From the NCBI GenBank assembly GCA_007996965.1, contig BIMP01000001.1, forward strand, positions 806,001 to 870,000: DNA of 64,000 nt, written 5' to 3'. Under the pieces are notes generated by a model. The model did not search any database. It saw only the letters and a list, made by a program, of their open reading frames with translations, and was not told where the DNA came from. Made by a program: the position numbers and the translations under genes. Positions 19,366-29,982 of this stretch are shown in pieces. The DNA comes from a cyanobiont of Ornithocercus magnificus (lineage in GTDB: Bacteria > Cyanobacteriota > Cyanobacteriia > PCC-6307 > Cyanobiaceae). Position 1 is the first letter of the stretch, and each line of letters begins with the position of its first letter.

Positions 19366-20007
19366 TTAATTAGCCAACTTTAGGCTTAGTAAACGATCTA
19401 CCTGCTTTTGCCAGCACCCAGGGGTATCAATATTGCTAATAACAGCATCTGCAAGACAATGCTTGCTAACAATTGGCCATTGTGAAGCTATACGAGCTCG
19501 GGCCTCCCCATACGTTAATTTATCGCGCTGTATGAGCCGCTCAAGCTGCTGTTCAAACTTGCAAGATACTAACCAGATTTCACTGCAAAGTCCTTCCATA
19601 CCTGCTTCAAATAAAAGTGGAATCATTAGCACTACTGTTGCTTTGGGTAGTAGTCGTCCAAGATTATTTTCGAACTGTTCTAGTACTATAGGATGTATAC
19701 GTTGTTCTAACCAGCGACGGGCACTCAGATCCTGGAAGATTAACTTGCCGAGGACGCGACGGTTGATGGAGGCATCAGGATTTTGAATTGCTGTGCCAAA
19801 ATGTGCAACCACTTCTGATGTCAGCAAAGCGTTAGAGGTAAGAGCACTACGTGAGAATTCGTCAGCATCGAGGACTAGCAGTCCCTTTTGTGCAAGGTAA
19901 GCACCTACACTGCTTTTGCCGCTACCTATTCCGCCAGTTAGGCCTATACGCCGCTGGCTGCCCTGCCAGCGCGACATGCAATTCTGACTGGAGATTTCAT
20001 AAGCCAT
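19366..20007 (-). CDS. coaE: Dephospho-CoA kinase
   Basis: Last enzyme of CoA synthesis: phosphorylates the 3'-OH of dephospho-CoA. A P-loop kinase with GLTGGIGSGKSSV (Walker A Gly25-Ser32 from the ATG at 20007) and DADEFSR just after it, 213 residues. An internal ATG at 19977 (MSRWQGSQRRIGLTGG) resembles homologues equally well; neither start has a clear Shine-Dalgarno sequence. It converges with gatB (28 bp) and diverges from argJ (46 bp). A 7-bp GC hairpin lies at 19952-19971. Confidence 0.95.
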   Translation of the reverse strand: MAYEISSQNCMSRWQGSQRRIGLTGGIGSGKSSVGAYLAQKGLLVLDADEFSRSALTSNALLTSEVVAHFGTAIQNPDASINRRVLGKLIFQDLSARRWLEQRIHPIVLEQFENNLGRLLPKATVVLMIPLLFEAGMEGLCSEIWLVSCKFEQQLERLIQRDKLTYGEARARIASQWPIVSKHCLADAVISNIDTPGCWQKQVDRLLSLKLAN

Positions 20008-20053
20008 AGGTTAGAGAAGGAAAATGTTGTCTAGCTAGTCTCCTCCACTTTTC

Positions 20054-21295
20054 ATGCCCGCAGCTTCTTCAGTGACTTGGTCTACAATTTCTGGTGGTCT
20101 TACAGCACCACGTGGTTTTCTAGCTGCTGGTGTAACTGCAGGTCTAAAAGATTCAGGGCGGCCAGATCTAGCCTTATTGCTAGCTCCTGAGGAAGCTGTT
20201 TGTGCCGGTCTGTTTACTTGTTCTGTAGTCCGAGCATCCTGCATTGAACTCTGCACATCACGCCTACAAAGCACCTCCGGTCACGCCCGGGCTGTGTTAG
20301 TCAACTCTGGCCAAGCAAATGCCTGCACGGGCAGTCGCGGACTCGTCGATAGTGAGCTGGCTACCTCTGCTCTTGCATCTCGACTCGGACTAGCGACAGA
20401 TGCAGTATTGATCTGCTCCACTGGCCTGATTGGTGTTCCAATCCCGATGCAGCGGCTTCTCGCCAGCTTAGACTCGCTGGTAGAACAGCTAGATCCTGAA
20501 GGTGGAGTATATGCATCCGAAGCAATCCTGACGACAGACTTGGTCCAAAAGCAAGCAGCTTTCGAAGCTCAGATCGGCGGCAGAAATGTCCGAATTGGTG
20601 GTATGGCTAAAGGATCAGGTATGATTCACCCCGAAATGGCTACTATGCTGGCCTTTATTAATTGTGATGTAGCAGTCCCAGTTAAGATATGGCAAAAGAT
20701 GTTAGCTAGAGCAGTTAGTCAGTCATTCAACGCCATAACAGTTGATGGCGATACTAGTACTAATGACTCGGTTCTTGCATTTGCGGCTGGCGATCAGTTA
20801 CCTGAGCACTACTTTGCTGATCTCGAATATGGCTTGACCCTTGTCACCCAGCAACTTGCTCGGGCAATTGCCCGAGATGGTGAGGGCGCAACCTGCCTAA
20901 TTGAGGTTCAAGTTGAAGGTACGAACTGCGATGTAGATGCTCGCCACATTGCCCGCACAATCTGTGGTTCTTCACTTGTTAAGGCTGCCATCCATGGTCG
21001 AGACCCCAATTGGGGACGGATTGTGGCAGCAGCTGGCCGCTCTGGGGTCGCCTTTAACCCTAATTCCGTTGACCTCTGGATTGAATCCCACCAGCTAATG
21101 CGGAGTGGCTCGCCGCTGCTCTTTGATCGCAGGGCAGCCAGCCACGATTTGCATGACAGGTCAATTGGGGGCTTATATGCCAATGAACCAGTAATAATTC
21201 GTTTGTCCATTGGCAATGGCCCTGGAGTAGGCCGGGCATGGGGCTGTGATCTTTCTGAGCAATACGTCCATATTAATGCCGGCTACACTACCTAA
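20054..21295 (+). CDS. argJ: Bifunctional ornithine acetyltransferase / N-acetylglutamate synthase
   Basis: ArgJ recycles the acetyl group between N-acetylornithine and glutamate in the cyclic arginine pathway. It self-cleaves into alpha and beta chains at the conserved ATML site; here KGSGMIHPEMATMLAF gives Thr197 as nucleophile. DGDTSTNDS and RDPNWGR are further family motifs. The length of 413 residues is normal, and the ATG at 20054 gives a sensible N-terminus. An 18-nt perfect palindrome is in frame at 20859-20876. It is followed by a long non-coding stretch. Confidence 0.97.
   Translation: MPAASSVTWSTISGGLTAPRGFLAAGVTAGLKDSGRPDLALLLAPEEAVCAGLFTCSVVRASCIELCTSRLQSTSGHARAVLVNSGQANACTGSRGLVDSELATSALASRLGLATDAVLICSTGLIGVPIPMQRLLASLDSLVEQLDPEGGVYASEAILTTDLVQKQAAFEAQIGGRNVRIGGMAKGSGMIHPEMATMLAFINCDVAVPVKIWQKMLARAVSQSFNAITVDGDTSTNDSVLAFAAGDQLPEHYFADLEYGLTLVTQQLARAIARDGEGATCLIEVQVEGTNCDVDARHIARTICGSSLVKAAIHGRDPNWGRIVAAAGRSGVAFNPNSVDLWIESHQLMRSGSPLLFDRRAASHDLHDRSIGGLYANEPVIIRLSIGNGPGVGRAWGCDLSEQYVHINAGYTT
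20859..20876. repeat. 18-nt perfect palindrome inside argJ
   Basis: CTCGGGCAATTGCCCGAG is identical on both strands and is read in frame as part of ARAIARDG. As RNA it folds to a 7-bp GC-rich stem with an AATT loop. Confidence 0.85.
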
Positions 21296-21728
21296 CCCTA
21301 CATCAATCACTGCACAATTTACCTCAGAATATACAAAGAACGCTTATACAATACCCATGACTGATGTGTGTTGTAAACCTAGATATTTCAACTTAGGGGA
21401 AAAAATATTAACCGCTTTTCTTTTCAACAGTCGACAAACTGATTTAAAGCTTTATTGACGAAAAAATGTTGAGAGTAAATATACTTCTAATTCATGCAAC
21501 CGCCACGAAAATTTTTAGAGTCTTCAGTCAGGCTGCTATTCTGATTCATGCCTACTATTCCAGTTGATAAGATTACCGTCTTTATCTTATATCTTGCATG
21601 ACTTGGTTTGCTGACTACTGTTTCATAAAGGCTAGATAGCTATCTCTGTGAATTAGTATTTAAGACACTTGATTCTAAGGAATGATCTGTTTTTTTCTGA
21701 GAGTTAAGACAGACAACTTGAACTGACT
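21296..21728. other. 433-bp gap after argJ without recognised gene
   Basis: AT-rich sequence with scattered stops in all frames. Short open stretches such as 21246-21458 lack family resemblance and overlap the argJ end. No tRNA fold or T-run terminator is evident. It may be decayed coding sequence, but nothing can be named. Confidence 0.5.
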
Positions 21729-21830
21729 GTGTTTGGTTTACCGGCTCACGCTGCGTGGCGATTAATTGGAGTTGCGAATCTCCTTGCGTTCCTATCTTAT
21801 ACTAGTTACCGACGCTGTGCAGAGGTATAG
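21729..21830 (+). CDS. Possible 33-residue small membrane peptide
   Basis: A GTG-initiated frame encoding 33 residues with a hydrophobic middle (LIGVANLLAFLSY) and a basic end (YRRCAEV). It stops 2 bp before the ATG of the next membrane-protein gene, and the AGAGG near its end is the probable ribosome site for that gene. It lacks its own clear Shine-Dalgarno sequence. It does not match any small photosystem or cytochrome b6f subunit I know. Reported only as a candidate. Confidence 0.28.
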   Translation: MFGLPAHAAWRLIGVANLLAFLSYTSYRRCAEV

Positions 21831-21832
21831 CG

Positions 21833-22132
21833 ATGGTGAGCTTTTCTCCCAGGCAGGTACGGTTCGGCCTGCACTTAAGGGTCTGGATCGTGCCACTAGT
21901 CATCGGAGGCTGCTTCGCCCTCGGCTATGGTGTTACCCAGCGAGTTTTAATCATACACATCAGTACGCAAGAGCCTCAAGGTAAATATTTTGCACCTGGG
22001 TCTTTCCCAGGCCAAAAGCTTAAAGATCTTAGACACCGTTACAGTGACAACCATCTTGCTCTGCAAGCAGATATTGTGGCAAGTGAGAAAAAGCTAGCTC
22101 AAAAACAACGAGCTAAGAAAAAGATCCAGTAG
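21833..22132 (+). CDS. Small membrane protein of unknown function
   Basis: 99 residues with one clear hydrophobic helix near residues 17-35 (VWIVPLVIGGCFALGYGVTQ) preceded by basic residues, and a charged, Lys-rich C-terminal tail (EKKLAQKQRAKKK). The likely topology is a single-pass protein. The ATG at 21833 has AGAGG 8 nt upstream. It is the first well-supported gene of a plus-strand run ending with the UbiB-like kinase. I do not recognise the family; it may be one of the lineage-specific proteins of marine picocyanobacteria. Confidence 0.6.
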   Translation: MVSFSPRQVRFGLHLRVWIVPLVIGGCFALGYGVTQRVLIIHISTQEPQGKYFAPGSFPGQKLKDLRHRYSDNHLALQADIVASEKKLAQKQRAKKKIQ

Positions 22133-22152
22133 CCTGGGCAAGAAGCCTATAT

Positions 22153-22461
22153 ATGATGAAGATGTCGCAAGCGACACTACAGGTTTCCGAGACTGTGCAG
22201 CGAGAGGAAGGTGGGATAATTGCTAGTGAGGCATCTAGTGACAAAGTGAAGTTAAACTTAGGCGCTGGTCGCGATTCTATCAAAACGTTATCAGAAGCAC
22301 AATCACCCAAAGAGACTACGGCTGTTGGTCAAACACCCATCTCTGGACTTGTTCGCGAGGACCTAGTCAAGCCGCTGTCAATAGAGAAGCTTGACATGTT
22401 ACAGATAGATTCCCTGCGGATTTCAGTACACCCCCACTGCCTCCTCCAATCCCTTGAATAG
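22153..22461 (+). CDS. Hypothetical protein, possibly frame-damaged at the C-terminus
   Basis: 102 residues, hydrophilic, starting MMKMSQATLQVSE 20 bp after the small membrane protein. No domain is recognised. At the end the alternative (-1) frame reads TPPLPPPIP and then a stop at 22457, a proline-rich tail that looks more protein-like than the in-frame ending HPHCLLQSLE; this hints at a small indel near 22420-22428. Coding status is uncertain and rests mainly on position and strand. Confidence 0.4.
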   Translation: MMKMSQATLQVSETVQREEGGIIASEASSDKVKLNLGAGRDSIKTLSEAQSPKETTAVGQTPISGLVREDLVKPLSIEKLDMLQIDSLRISVHPHCLLQSLE

Positions 22462-22498
22462 GCACCAGACTGCCAGAGTTTCCAGTAACACTGAGAAC

Positions 22499-22810
22499 AT
22501 GCAGACATCGGATGCCTTACTACGGGCCATCATCAATCGACTGACTGCTAGGCTTGGGCAAAGTCTAACCGACACTGCTGCTGGCCTTGCAGTCATTGTT
22601 CAGGACACACCCGAGCGATTACGCCGAGAACTAGAACTTTTTCGGGAGGAGGTTGAGGCAGAGGCAGAACGCCTACAGCGGCAAGAACCAGATGCTTCCC
22701 CTGCGCCTGAACCACCACCTCGGACATCACCGGCTGATTTGCAGGATCAAGTTGATCAAGTCCGAGCCTGCATTGCTGAGCTCAGTCGGGGTCTTGAGGG
22801 ACATCCCTAA
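22499..22810 (+). CDS. Conserved hypothetical protein, coiled-coil rich
   Basis: 103 residues from the ATG at 22499 (MQTSDALLRAIINRLTARLG); a TTG at 22454 is the only upstream alternative. A likely coiled coil is formed by ERLRRELELFREEVEAEAER, followed by a proline-rich linker (about residues 65-75) and a second helix ending LSRGLEGHP. Its stop overlaps the ATG of the UbiB-like gene by one base, so the two are translationally coupled. The function is unknown; the pairing suggests a partner or regulator of the kinase-like protein. Confidence 0.7.
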   Translation: MQTSDALLRAIINRLTARLGQSLTDTAAGLAVIVQDTPERLRRELELFREEVEAEAERLQRQEPDASPAPEPPPRTSPADLQDQVDQVRACIAELSRGLEGHP

Positions 22811-24468
22811 TGCATCAGCAGAGATTCCTACCTCTGCTGATGAGGTTCCTGCGCGCCTTGCGCATTTGGCGTACCATCTTAGGCTTAGTTGTCCTGCTTT
22901 GGTGGGATGGTTGTTCTTGGTCTTATCTAAGAGGTTGTACTGAAGCACACCGTGCGTCGCGTCAACGCCAGAGAGCTCACTGGTTGACAGTCGAGCTGCT
23001 AACGCTTGGCTCGGCTTTCATCAAGATAGGCCAACTCCTGTCGGCACGACCAGATGTACTTCCTGCAGAATGGGTAAATGAGTTATCGAGCCTCCAGGAT
23101 CGCGTACCCTCTTTCCCTTTCTGGCAAGTTCAGAATCTACTGAAACAGGAACTTGGGAACCGCTGTGCTGAGATTGACAGTCTTGATGAGCAGCCGCTAG
23201 GGTCGGCCTCTTTAGCACAAGTTCATCGGGCTATTCTTCGTAGTGGTCGACAAGTTGTACTGAAGGTCCAGCGTCCTGGATTGGAGCCTCTTTTCCGTCT
23301 CGACCTTGATGTGATGGCACAAGTTGCTGCCATGCTTCAACACCACCCTCGTTGGGGACGTGGTCGGGATTGGGTAGATATGGCTGCAGAATGCCGGCAT
23401 GTGCTGCTGCGTGAGCTAGACTTCCAGCTTGAAGCTCAACATGCTGCCCGCTTTCGGCAACAGTTCCTCGAGAACCCTCGTATCCGAGTGCCAGCAGTGA
23501 TCTGGGAGTTGAGTAGTCGTCGTGTGCTGTGCCTCGACTATTTGCCAGGAATCAAGGTCAATGACCGCGAGGCCCTTGTTGCAGCTGGTCTTGATCCAGT
23601 TATCGTAGCTGAGACTGGAGCAGCAAGCTATCTGCAGCAGCTAGTGCACTACGGCTTCTTCCATGCCGATCCCCATCCTGGCAATCTTGCCGTGGCAAAT
23701 GATGGAGCTCTCATCTACTACGACTTCGGGATGATGGGATCACTTTCCAGTAATCTGCGTCGTCGTCTCGGCAGCATGGCTCTGGCTGCCGCTGGCCGTG
23801 ATGCCACTGCCCTTGTAACAGAGATGCAGGCTGCTGGCGTGATTGCACGCGATATTGACACTGGTCCGGTACGCCGGCTAGTACGGTTGATTTTGCGAGA
23901 AGTACTTACACCTCCTTTCAGAAGCAACTTGATCGAGCAGCTATCTGGTGATCTTTACGATCTCCTCTATGGTCAGCCCTTTCGCCTACCGGCGGAGTTG
24001 ATCTTTGTCATGCGGGCGCTATCCACATTTGAAGGTGTGGGAAGAAGTCTTGACCCTAGTTTTAACCTAGTCACTATTGCTAAACCTTATGTTCTTCCCT
24101 TGATGGCTAGTAGTGAATCCAGTCCTAATGACATCATCAATGAACTTGGTCGTCAAGTCGGAGCACTGGGAAGTCGAGCTGTTGGTTTACCACGGCGGCT
24201 GGATGAAAGTCTAGAGCGTCTTGAACAGGGTGATCTCCAGCTGCAGATCCGGATGGGTGAGTCAGACCGTCAGTTTCGGCGTATGATCATTGCACAGTGC
24301 TTCATTGGTCAGTCGGTTCTCCTCAGTGGCCTTGCAGTGGCTGCAGCCTTGATGGGTTCTAGCAGCCGGCCGATATGGGCTTTGTTGCCCCTAGCTGGCT
24401 GTATCCCCATTGGTGTCAGCTGGGCGAGATTTCGTCTCAAGTTGCACCAGGAGAGTAGATTTAACTAA
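22810..24468 (+). CDS. AarF/ABC1/UbiB family kinase-like protein
   Basis: 552 residues with the ABC1/UbiB atypical kinase fold. The N-terminal KxGQ motif is seen as FIKIGQLLSARPDVLP, followed by the nucleotide-loop region LGSASLAQVHRA, the lysine strand VVLKVQRPG, the catalytic FFHADPHPGNL and the metal-binding YYDFGMMG. Two hydrophobic helices near the C-terminus (about 500-540) indicate membrane attachment. Relatives act in ubiquinone, plastoquinone or tocopherol metabolism; the exact role in cyanobacteria is not settled. It is coupled to the preceding small gene. Confidence 0.92.
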   Translation: MHQQRFLPLLMRFLRALRIWRTILGLVVLLWWDGCSWSYLRGCTEAHRASRQRQRAHWLTVELLTLGSAFIKIGQLLSARPDVLPAEWVNELSSLQDRVPSFPFWQVQNLLKQELGNRCAEIDSLDEQPLGSASLAQVHRAILRSGRQVVLKVQRPGLEPLFRLDLDVMAQVAAMLQHHPRWGRGRDWVDMAAECRHVLLRELDFQLEAQHAARFRQQFLENPRIRVPAVIWELSSRRVLCLDYLPGIKVNDREALVAAGLDPVIVAETGAASYLQQLVHYGFFHADPHPGNLAVANDGALIYYDFGMMGSLSSNLRRRLGSMALAAAGRDATALVTEMQAAGVIARDIDTGPVRRLVRLILREVLTPPFRSNLIEQLSGDLYDLLYGQPFRLPAELIFVMRALSTFEGVGRSLDPSFNLVTIAKPYVLPLMASSESSPNDIINELGRQVGALGSRAVGLPRRLDESLERLEQGDLQLQIRMGESDRQFRRMIIAQCFIGQSVLLSGLAVAAALMGSSSRPIWALLPLAGCIPIGVSWARFRLKLHQESRFN

Positions 24469-25023
24469 AAGCAGTGTAAATATCAGTAGAATACTGTAGT
24501 AAACGGCACTTAAGGAAACATATATAGCCTATAGGCATTACAGCCAGGCATTTTCCAAAAGCGAGCTAAATAAGTCTTTGTGAAAGGATAGGGCTAGGGA
24601 TATTAACCAAGACCAAGAGTTTGAGATTATCCTCATTATTAAGCCCCAATATTTTTGATCTAGATTCTACCTTGGTAGTGTCTTTTCCATAGCATCTCAT
24701 GGATCCTCAACGGTGGGATATCTGAAACTAATGCTTATTAAGTCTATTAACCCACCATAGGGGTCTTTAGACTTTAGTGTCTTTCTGTAAACCTATATGC
24801 GCATAGTTGGCCTGATTATATAACCTAAAAGCTGCTCAGTCAGCAAAAGCCTGATGGCAAGATTAATTTATTGGCACTGCTTCTGCAGCTATCACTAAAT
24901 ATAATATCCAAATAAGGTCTAAATTTTAGGCCACTATGTTTGAACCAAGAAATTACCCTAGAAAAGCAAGCGTGGTGCTGCAGTACATATAAACGCTATA
25001 GTCGCGTAATTCACTTCTACTAC
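24469..25023. other. 555-bp gap between convergent genes, no gene recognised
   Basis: An AT-rich spacer between the ends of the UbiB-like gene and eno. All frames are broken by stops and no long hairpin with a T-run is seen. Because both flanking genes converge here, promoters are not needed, so the length is unexpected for a compact genome; gene decay is a plausible reason. Confidence 0.5.
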
Positions 25024-26379
<1,356 letters not shown>

Positions 26380-26431
26380 TTAGCTTCGGCTGCAAAATGA
26401 ACCTGATCAGACTGACTAACTAATCCATTCA

Positions 26432-26836
26432 ATGCGCCTTCTGCACACGATGCTCAGGGTGGGAGATCTTGAACGATCCGTTCGGTTTTACACTGAAGTG
26501 TTAGGCATGCATCTGCTGCGTCGCAGAGACTATCCATCTGGACGCTTCACACTGGCTTTTGTAGGCTACGGTCATGAGAGTGAAGCAGCCGTCCTTGAGC
26601 TAACACACAACTGGGATACGAGCAGTTACGAAATCGGCGACGCATACGGTCATATAGCCATTGGTGTGGCCGATATTTACACTACCTGTACCACTATTGC
26701 TGAGCGTGGCGGACGGGTTGTACGAGCACCGGGTCCAATGAAGCATAGCAGCACAGTGATCGCCTTCGTCGAAGATCCTGATCGCTACAAGGTAGAGCTA
26801 ATCCAAATGAGCTCCACCTTGTCTAACCGAACCTAA
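26432..26836 (+). CDS. gloA: Lactoylglutathione lyase (glyoxalase I)
   Basis: 134-residue VOC-fold metalloenzyme converting the methylglyoxal-glutathione hemithioacetal to S-lactoylglutathione. The metal ligands are His5 (LLHTMLRV), Glu in VLELTHN, His in YGHIAIGV and Glu in YKVELIQ; all four are present. The ATG at 26432 is the family start. The stop TAA directly abuts the clpB2 ATG (TAAATG), so the two are probably one transcript. Confidence 0.96.
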   Translation: MRLLHTMLRVGDLERSVRFYTEVLGMHLLRRRDYPSGRFTLAFVGYGHESEAAVLELTHNWDTSSYEIGDAYGHIAIGVADIYTTCTTIAERGGRVVRAPGPMKHSSTVIAFVEDPDRYKVELIQMSSTLSNRT

Positions 26837-29596
26837 ATGTCCTCCGAGTACACCAAGCTACCAAACCCACAAGCAAGCCTCACCTGTGATCCCGACTGCT
26901 TCAGTGATAATGCCTGGGATCTGTTACTAGCTGCTCAGGATATTGCTCGGCGCTGGCGTCATGCTGAACTCGACGTGGAACACGTCCTACAGGCGTTGTT
27001 CAGTGATGGTCGCTACCAAGAGTTGATTACAGTCCTAGAAATTAACTCTGAGCAGTTGCTCGATCGCCTTGAGGACATTCTGGCAGGGCAACCTGTAGCT
27101 CGCAGCGAAAAGCTATTTATTGGCGAGGACCTCGAGCAACTGCTGGAAGATGCTGACCGCAAACGCAGCAGCTGGGGATCACGACTGATCGACGTCAGTC
27201 ATCTGCTCATTGCTCTCGGAAAAGACCCACGCATAGGTCGTGAGCTTCTCGAGCAGTTTGGCTGTACAGCAGAGGGTATTGAGTCCCTATTACGACGGGC
27301 AGCAACTAGTGATATGTCTACAGCAGCAAGCTCGAGAGATATATCTTCACCAACGTCAGTGTCGTCAACACTTTTACAAGCGTCACCAAATCTTTCAGCT
27401 GCATCATCACCATTGCTGCTGCAGGATACCCTTGTCACTGCTGCTGAGCCCCAACCCCTTGACCTCTATGGACGTGATCTGACTGCAGCGGCCCAAGTTG
27501 GAGAACTCGATCCTGTTATTGGCAGAGATGATGAGATTCGTCAACTGATCCGTGTGCTAGTGCGACGGGGCAAAAATAATCCTGTGCTGATTGGCGCACC
27601 TGGTGTCGGCAAAACTGCTATTGCTGAGCTTCTTGCGCAGAGAATTGTTACTAGTGAGGTACCTGAAGTATTGCGAGGACTACGATTGGTAACTCTGGAT
27701 CTTGGCGCACTAATCGCCGGAGCAAAGTTGCGCGGCCAGTTTGAGGAACGTCTACGTTCTGTTCTAGATGAGGTAAGTAACCCAGACTCTGGTGTGGTGT
27801 TATTCATTGATGAGCTGCATACCATTCTACGCAGCGACCGCTCTACTGCTGATGCAGCTAGCCTGCTCAAACCTGCCTTAGCCCGGGGCAGTCTCCGCTG
27901 TATAGCAGCTACTACGCCAGAAGAATACAGTCGAACGGTTGAACGAGACCCTGCACTCAACCGCCGCTTCCAGCAGGTAATTATCCAAGAGCCAGCTCTC
28001 GAATTGAGTATTGAGATTCTACGCGGTCTTAAGGAGAGCTACGAACTGCACCATGGAGTAGCAATAAGTGATGCAGCTGTAGTGGCAGCCAACAGGCTAG
28101 CCAATCGCTACATTAGCAATCGTTGCCTTCCAGATAAAGCCATAGACCTGGTCGATGAGGCAGCAGCTCAACTCAAGATGGATGCAACTTCCAAGCCACA
28201 GGTCATAGAGGAGGCAGAAGGTTTACTGCGACATCAAGAATTAGCCTTGCTAGCTGCAGAAGCAGCTCCAGTAGAAGAGCGACAACGATTGCAGCAGAAC
28301 TGGTTATCGACGGCAGATCGACTGCACGAGCTCAATGATTGCTGGCAGATGGAGCAGAAACAGCTAACTGAGCTGCGGCAGTTGCAGAAGCAGAGCAAGA
28401 AGTTGCAACATGAAATCGCTAAAGCTAAGAGCACCGGTAACTTCAAAGAAGTGGTGCGGCTACAATATGAGCGTGTGCAGCTTGCACAACAGCAGCGTGC
28501 TGAGTTGAAAGAGGTGCTAACTAGAAAGCAGACTAGTGGAAATACGCTGCTTCGTGATCAAGTTGAAGCCGAAGATATAGCTGATGTTGTGGCTCGCTGG
28601 ACAGGCATTCCCGTCCAGCGCCTCTTGGCTGGTGAGCGCCAGAAGCTTCTGCAGCTTGAGGGGTACCTCAACAGCCGTGTGGTTGGACAACCCGAGGCAG
28701 CGCAGGCAGTGGCTGCAGCAATCCGTCGAGCTAGAGCTGGTATGAAGAATCCGAATCGCCCTGTAGGGTCTTTCCTCTTCCTTGGTCCTACTGGTGTGGG
28801 CAAGACAGAGCTTGCCAAAGCCTTAGCAGCCTCACTCTTCGATGATCCCGGTGCACTCGTACGTTTGGATATGAGCGAGCTTATGGAGCGCAACGCTGTG
28901 GCCCGTCTCCTGGGTGCTCCTCCTGGCTATGTTGGTTATGAGGAGGGGGGTCAACTCACCGAAGCAGTACGACAGCGTCCATACGCAGTCCTGCTACTCG
29001 ACGAGATAGAGAAAGCACACCCCGATGTTTTCAACATCTTACTCCAGGTTCTTGATGATGGACGCCTCACTGACTCACAAGGACGCACTGTTAACTTCCG
29101 GCACACTGTCATTGTGATGACCAGCAACTTAGCCAGCCGGGCAATCTTAAATGCATCACTGCGTGCCCGAGAGGATGGCTGTAGTGAGGTTGAGGTCACT
29201 CAGGAGCTTGAAGAGCAAGTCAATCGTGCACTTAACCAGCACTTTAGGCCAGAGTTTCTGAACCGCGTTGATGAATTGATACGTTTCCGACCACTTTCAC
29301 TAGGTGATCTTGAGTGTATTGTGCGGTTGCAGTTAGCTGACCTTGCCACCCTGCTGTCTGAGCAGGATCTTGAACTAGTAGTTGATGATGAGTCTGTGCA
29401 TACCTTAGCACGTCTTGGTAACGAACCTGAGTATGGTGCCCGACCACTGCGTCGGGTTCTTCGTCGCTGTCTAGAAAATCCTCTGGCAACTGAGCTATTA
29501 GAGGAGCGCTTCCAAAATTGCTGCCGGGTATTTGTACGAGCTACTGGCATTGATGGGCAACCATTTCGGTTCGAGCCACAGCCTCGGAACCTCTGA
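26837..29596 (+). CDS. clpB2: ClpB-type AAA+ chaperone (ClpB2-like)
   Basis: 919-residue Hsp100 protein with a Clp-N domain (about residues 20-155), a Ser-rich linker, NBD1 with Walker A GAPGVGKT at residues 253-260, a coiled-coil middle domain (about 455-580, Gln/Leu-rich), and NBD2 with Walker A GPTGVGKT at 650-657. The middle domain and lack of a ClpP loop place it with disaggregases rather than ClpA/ClpC. Picocyanobacteria carry a divergent second ClpB at this place beside secE, which supports the ClpB2 call. It follows gloA without a gap. Confidence 0.92.
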   Translation: MSSEYTKLPNPQASLTCDPDCFSDNAWDLLLAAQDIARRWRHAELDVEHVLQALFSDGRYQELITVLEINSEQLLDRLEDILAGQPVARSEKLFIGEDLEQLLEDADRKRSSWGSRLIDVSHLLIALGKDPRIGRELLEQFGCTAEGIESLLRRAATSDMSTAASSRDISSPTSVSSTLLQASPNLSAASSPLLLQDTLVTAAEPQPLDLYGRDLTAAAQVGELDPVIGRDDEIRQLIRVLVRRGKNNPVLIGAPGVGKTAIAELLAQRIVTSEVPEVLRGLRLVTLDLGALIAGAKLRGQFEERLRSVLDEVSNPDSGVVLFIDELHTILRSDRSTADAASLLKPALARGSLRCIAATTPEEYSRTVERDPALNRRFQQVIIQEPALELSIEILRGLKESYELHHGVAISDAAVVAANRLANRYISNRCLPDKAIDLVDEAAAQLKMDATSKPQVIEEAEGLLRHQELALLAAEAAPVEERQRLQQNWLSTADRLHELNDCWQMEQKQLTELRQLQKQSKKLQHEIAKAKSTGNFKEVVRLQYERVQLAQQQRAELKEVLTRKQTSGNTLLRDQVEAEDIADVVARWTGIPVQRLLAGERQKLLQLEGYLNSRVVGQPEAAQAVAAAIRRARAGMKNPNRPVGSFLFLGPTGVGKTELAKALAASLFDDPGALVRLDMSELMERNAVARLLGAPPGYVGYEEGGQLTEAVRQRPYAVLLLDEIEKAHPDVFNILLQVLDDGRLTDSQGRTVNFRHTVIVMTSNLASRAILNASLRAREDGCSEVEVTQELEEQVNRALNQHFRPEFLNRVDELIRFRPLSLGDLECIVRLQLADLATLLSEQDLELVVDDESVHTLARLGNEPEYGARPLRRVLRRCLENPLATELLEERFQNCCRVFVRATGIDGQPFRFEPQPRNL

Positions 29597-29667
29597 TGTC
29601 TATTTAGAGTAGCCACTGACTGAAGTGTGTCTCTGCACCAACAACTACATCCAACGTCCTAACACTT

Positions 29668-29910
29668 GTGACCACGCCAACTTCTGAGGACACCCAACGA
29701 AACTCCAGTGCACTACCTGCTGATAAGCCTTCTCAACAGGCTGGCTTTCTCATATCAGCAATGAGAGAGTTGAAGCTAGTGGTCTGGCCAAGTCGCCAGC
29801 AGCTACTTAGCGAATCGACTGCAGTAATTTTGATGGTTAGCCTTTCTGCAGCTGCTATCGCAGCCATCAGCCGCTTTTTGGGCTGGGTCGCTTCTCAAGT
29901 ATTTCGCTAA
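29668..29910 (+). CDS. secE: Preprotein translocase subunit SecE
   Basis: 80-residue single-span SecE. The cytoplasmic amphipathic helix RELKLVVWPSRQQLLSES is typical, followed by one transmembrane helix (VILMVSLSAAAIAAISRFLG). It stabilises SecY in the plasma and thylakoid membrane translocon. The GTG start at 29668 is the only sensible one. It is the first gene of the secE-nusG-rpl cluster. A small hairpin follows the stop. Confidence 0.93.
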   Translation: MTTPTSEDTQRNSSALPADKPSQQAGFLISAMRELKLVVWPSRQQLLSESTAVILMVSLSAAAIAAISRFLGWVASQVFR

Positions 29911-29916
29911 GCTACC

Positions 29917-29933
29917 AGGCATCTAAGATGCCT
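29917..29933 (+). other. Hairpin between secE and nusG
   Basis: AGGCATC/GATGCCT arms (7 bp) with a TAA loop, 7 nt after the secE stop. No T-run follows, so it is more likely a processing or mRNA-stability element than a full terminator. A second, AT-rich 17-nt palindrome at 29958-29974 sits just before the nusG GTG. Confidence 0.45.
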
Positions 29934-29982
29934 AATAACTAGCTTGCTTTCTCTCGCATCTTTAAATTAAAGATCTTCTCTC

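Noticed and set aside
24517-24526. GGAAACA word resembling the Yfr2 small-RNA core
   Set aside because: No supporting stem-loops or terminator around it; a 7-nt match is expected by chance.
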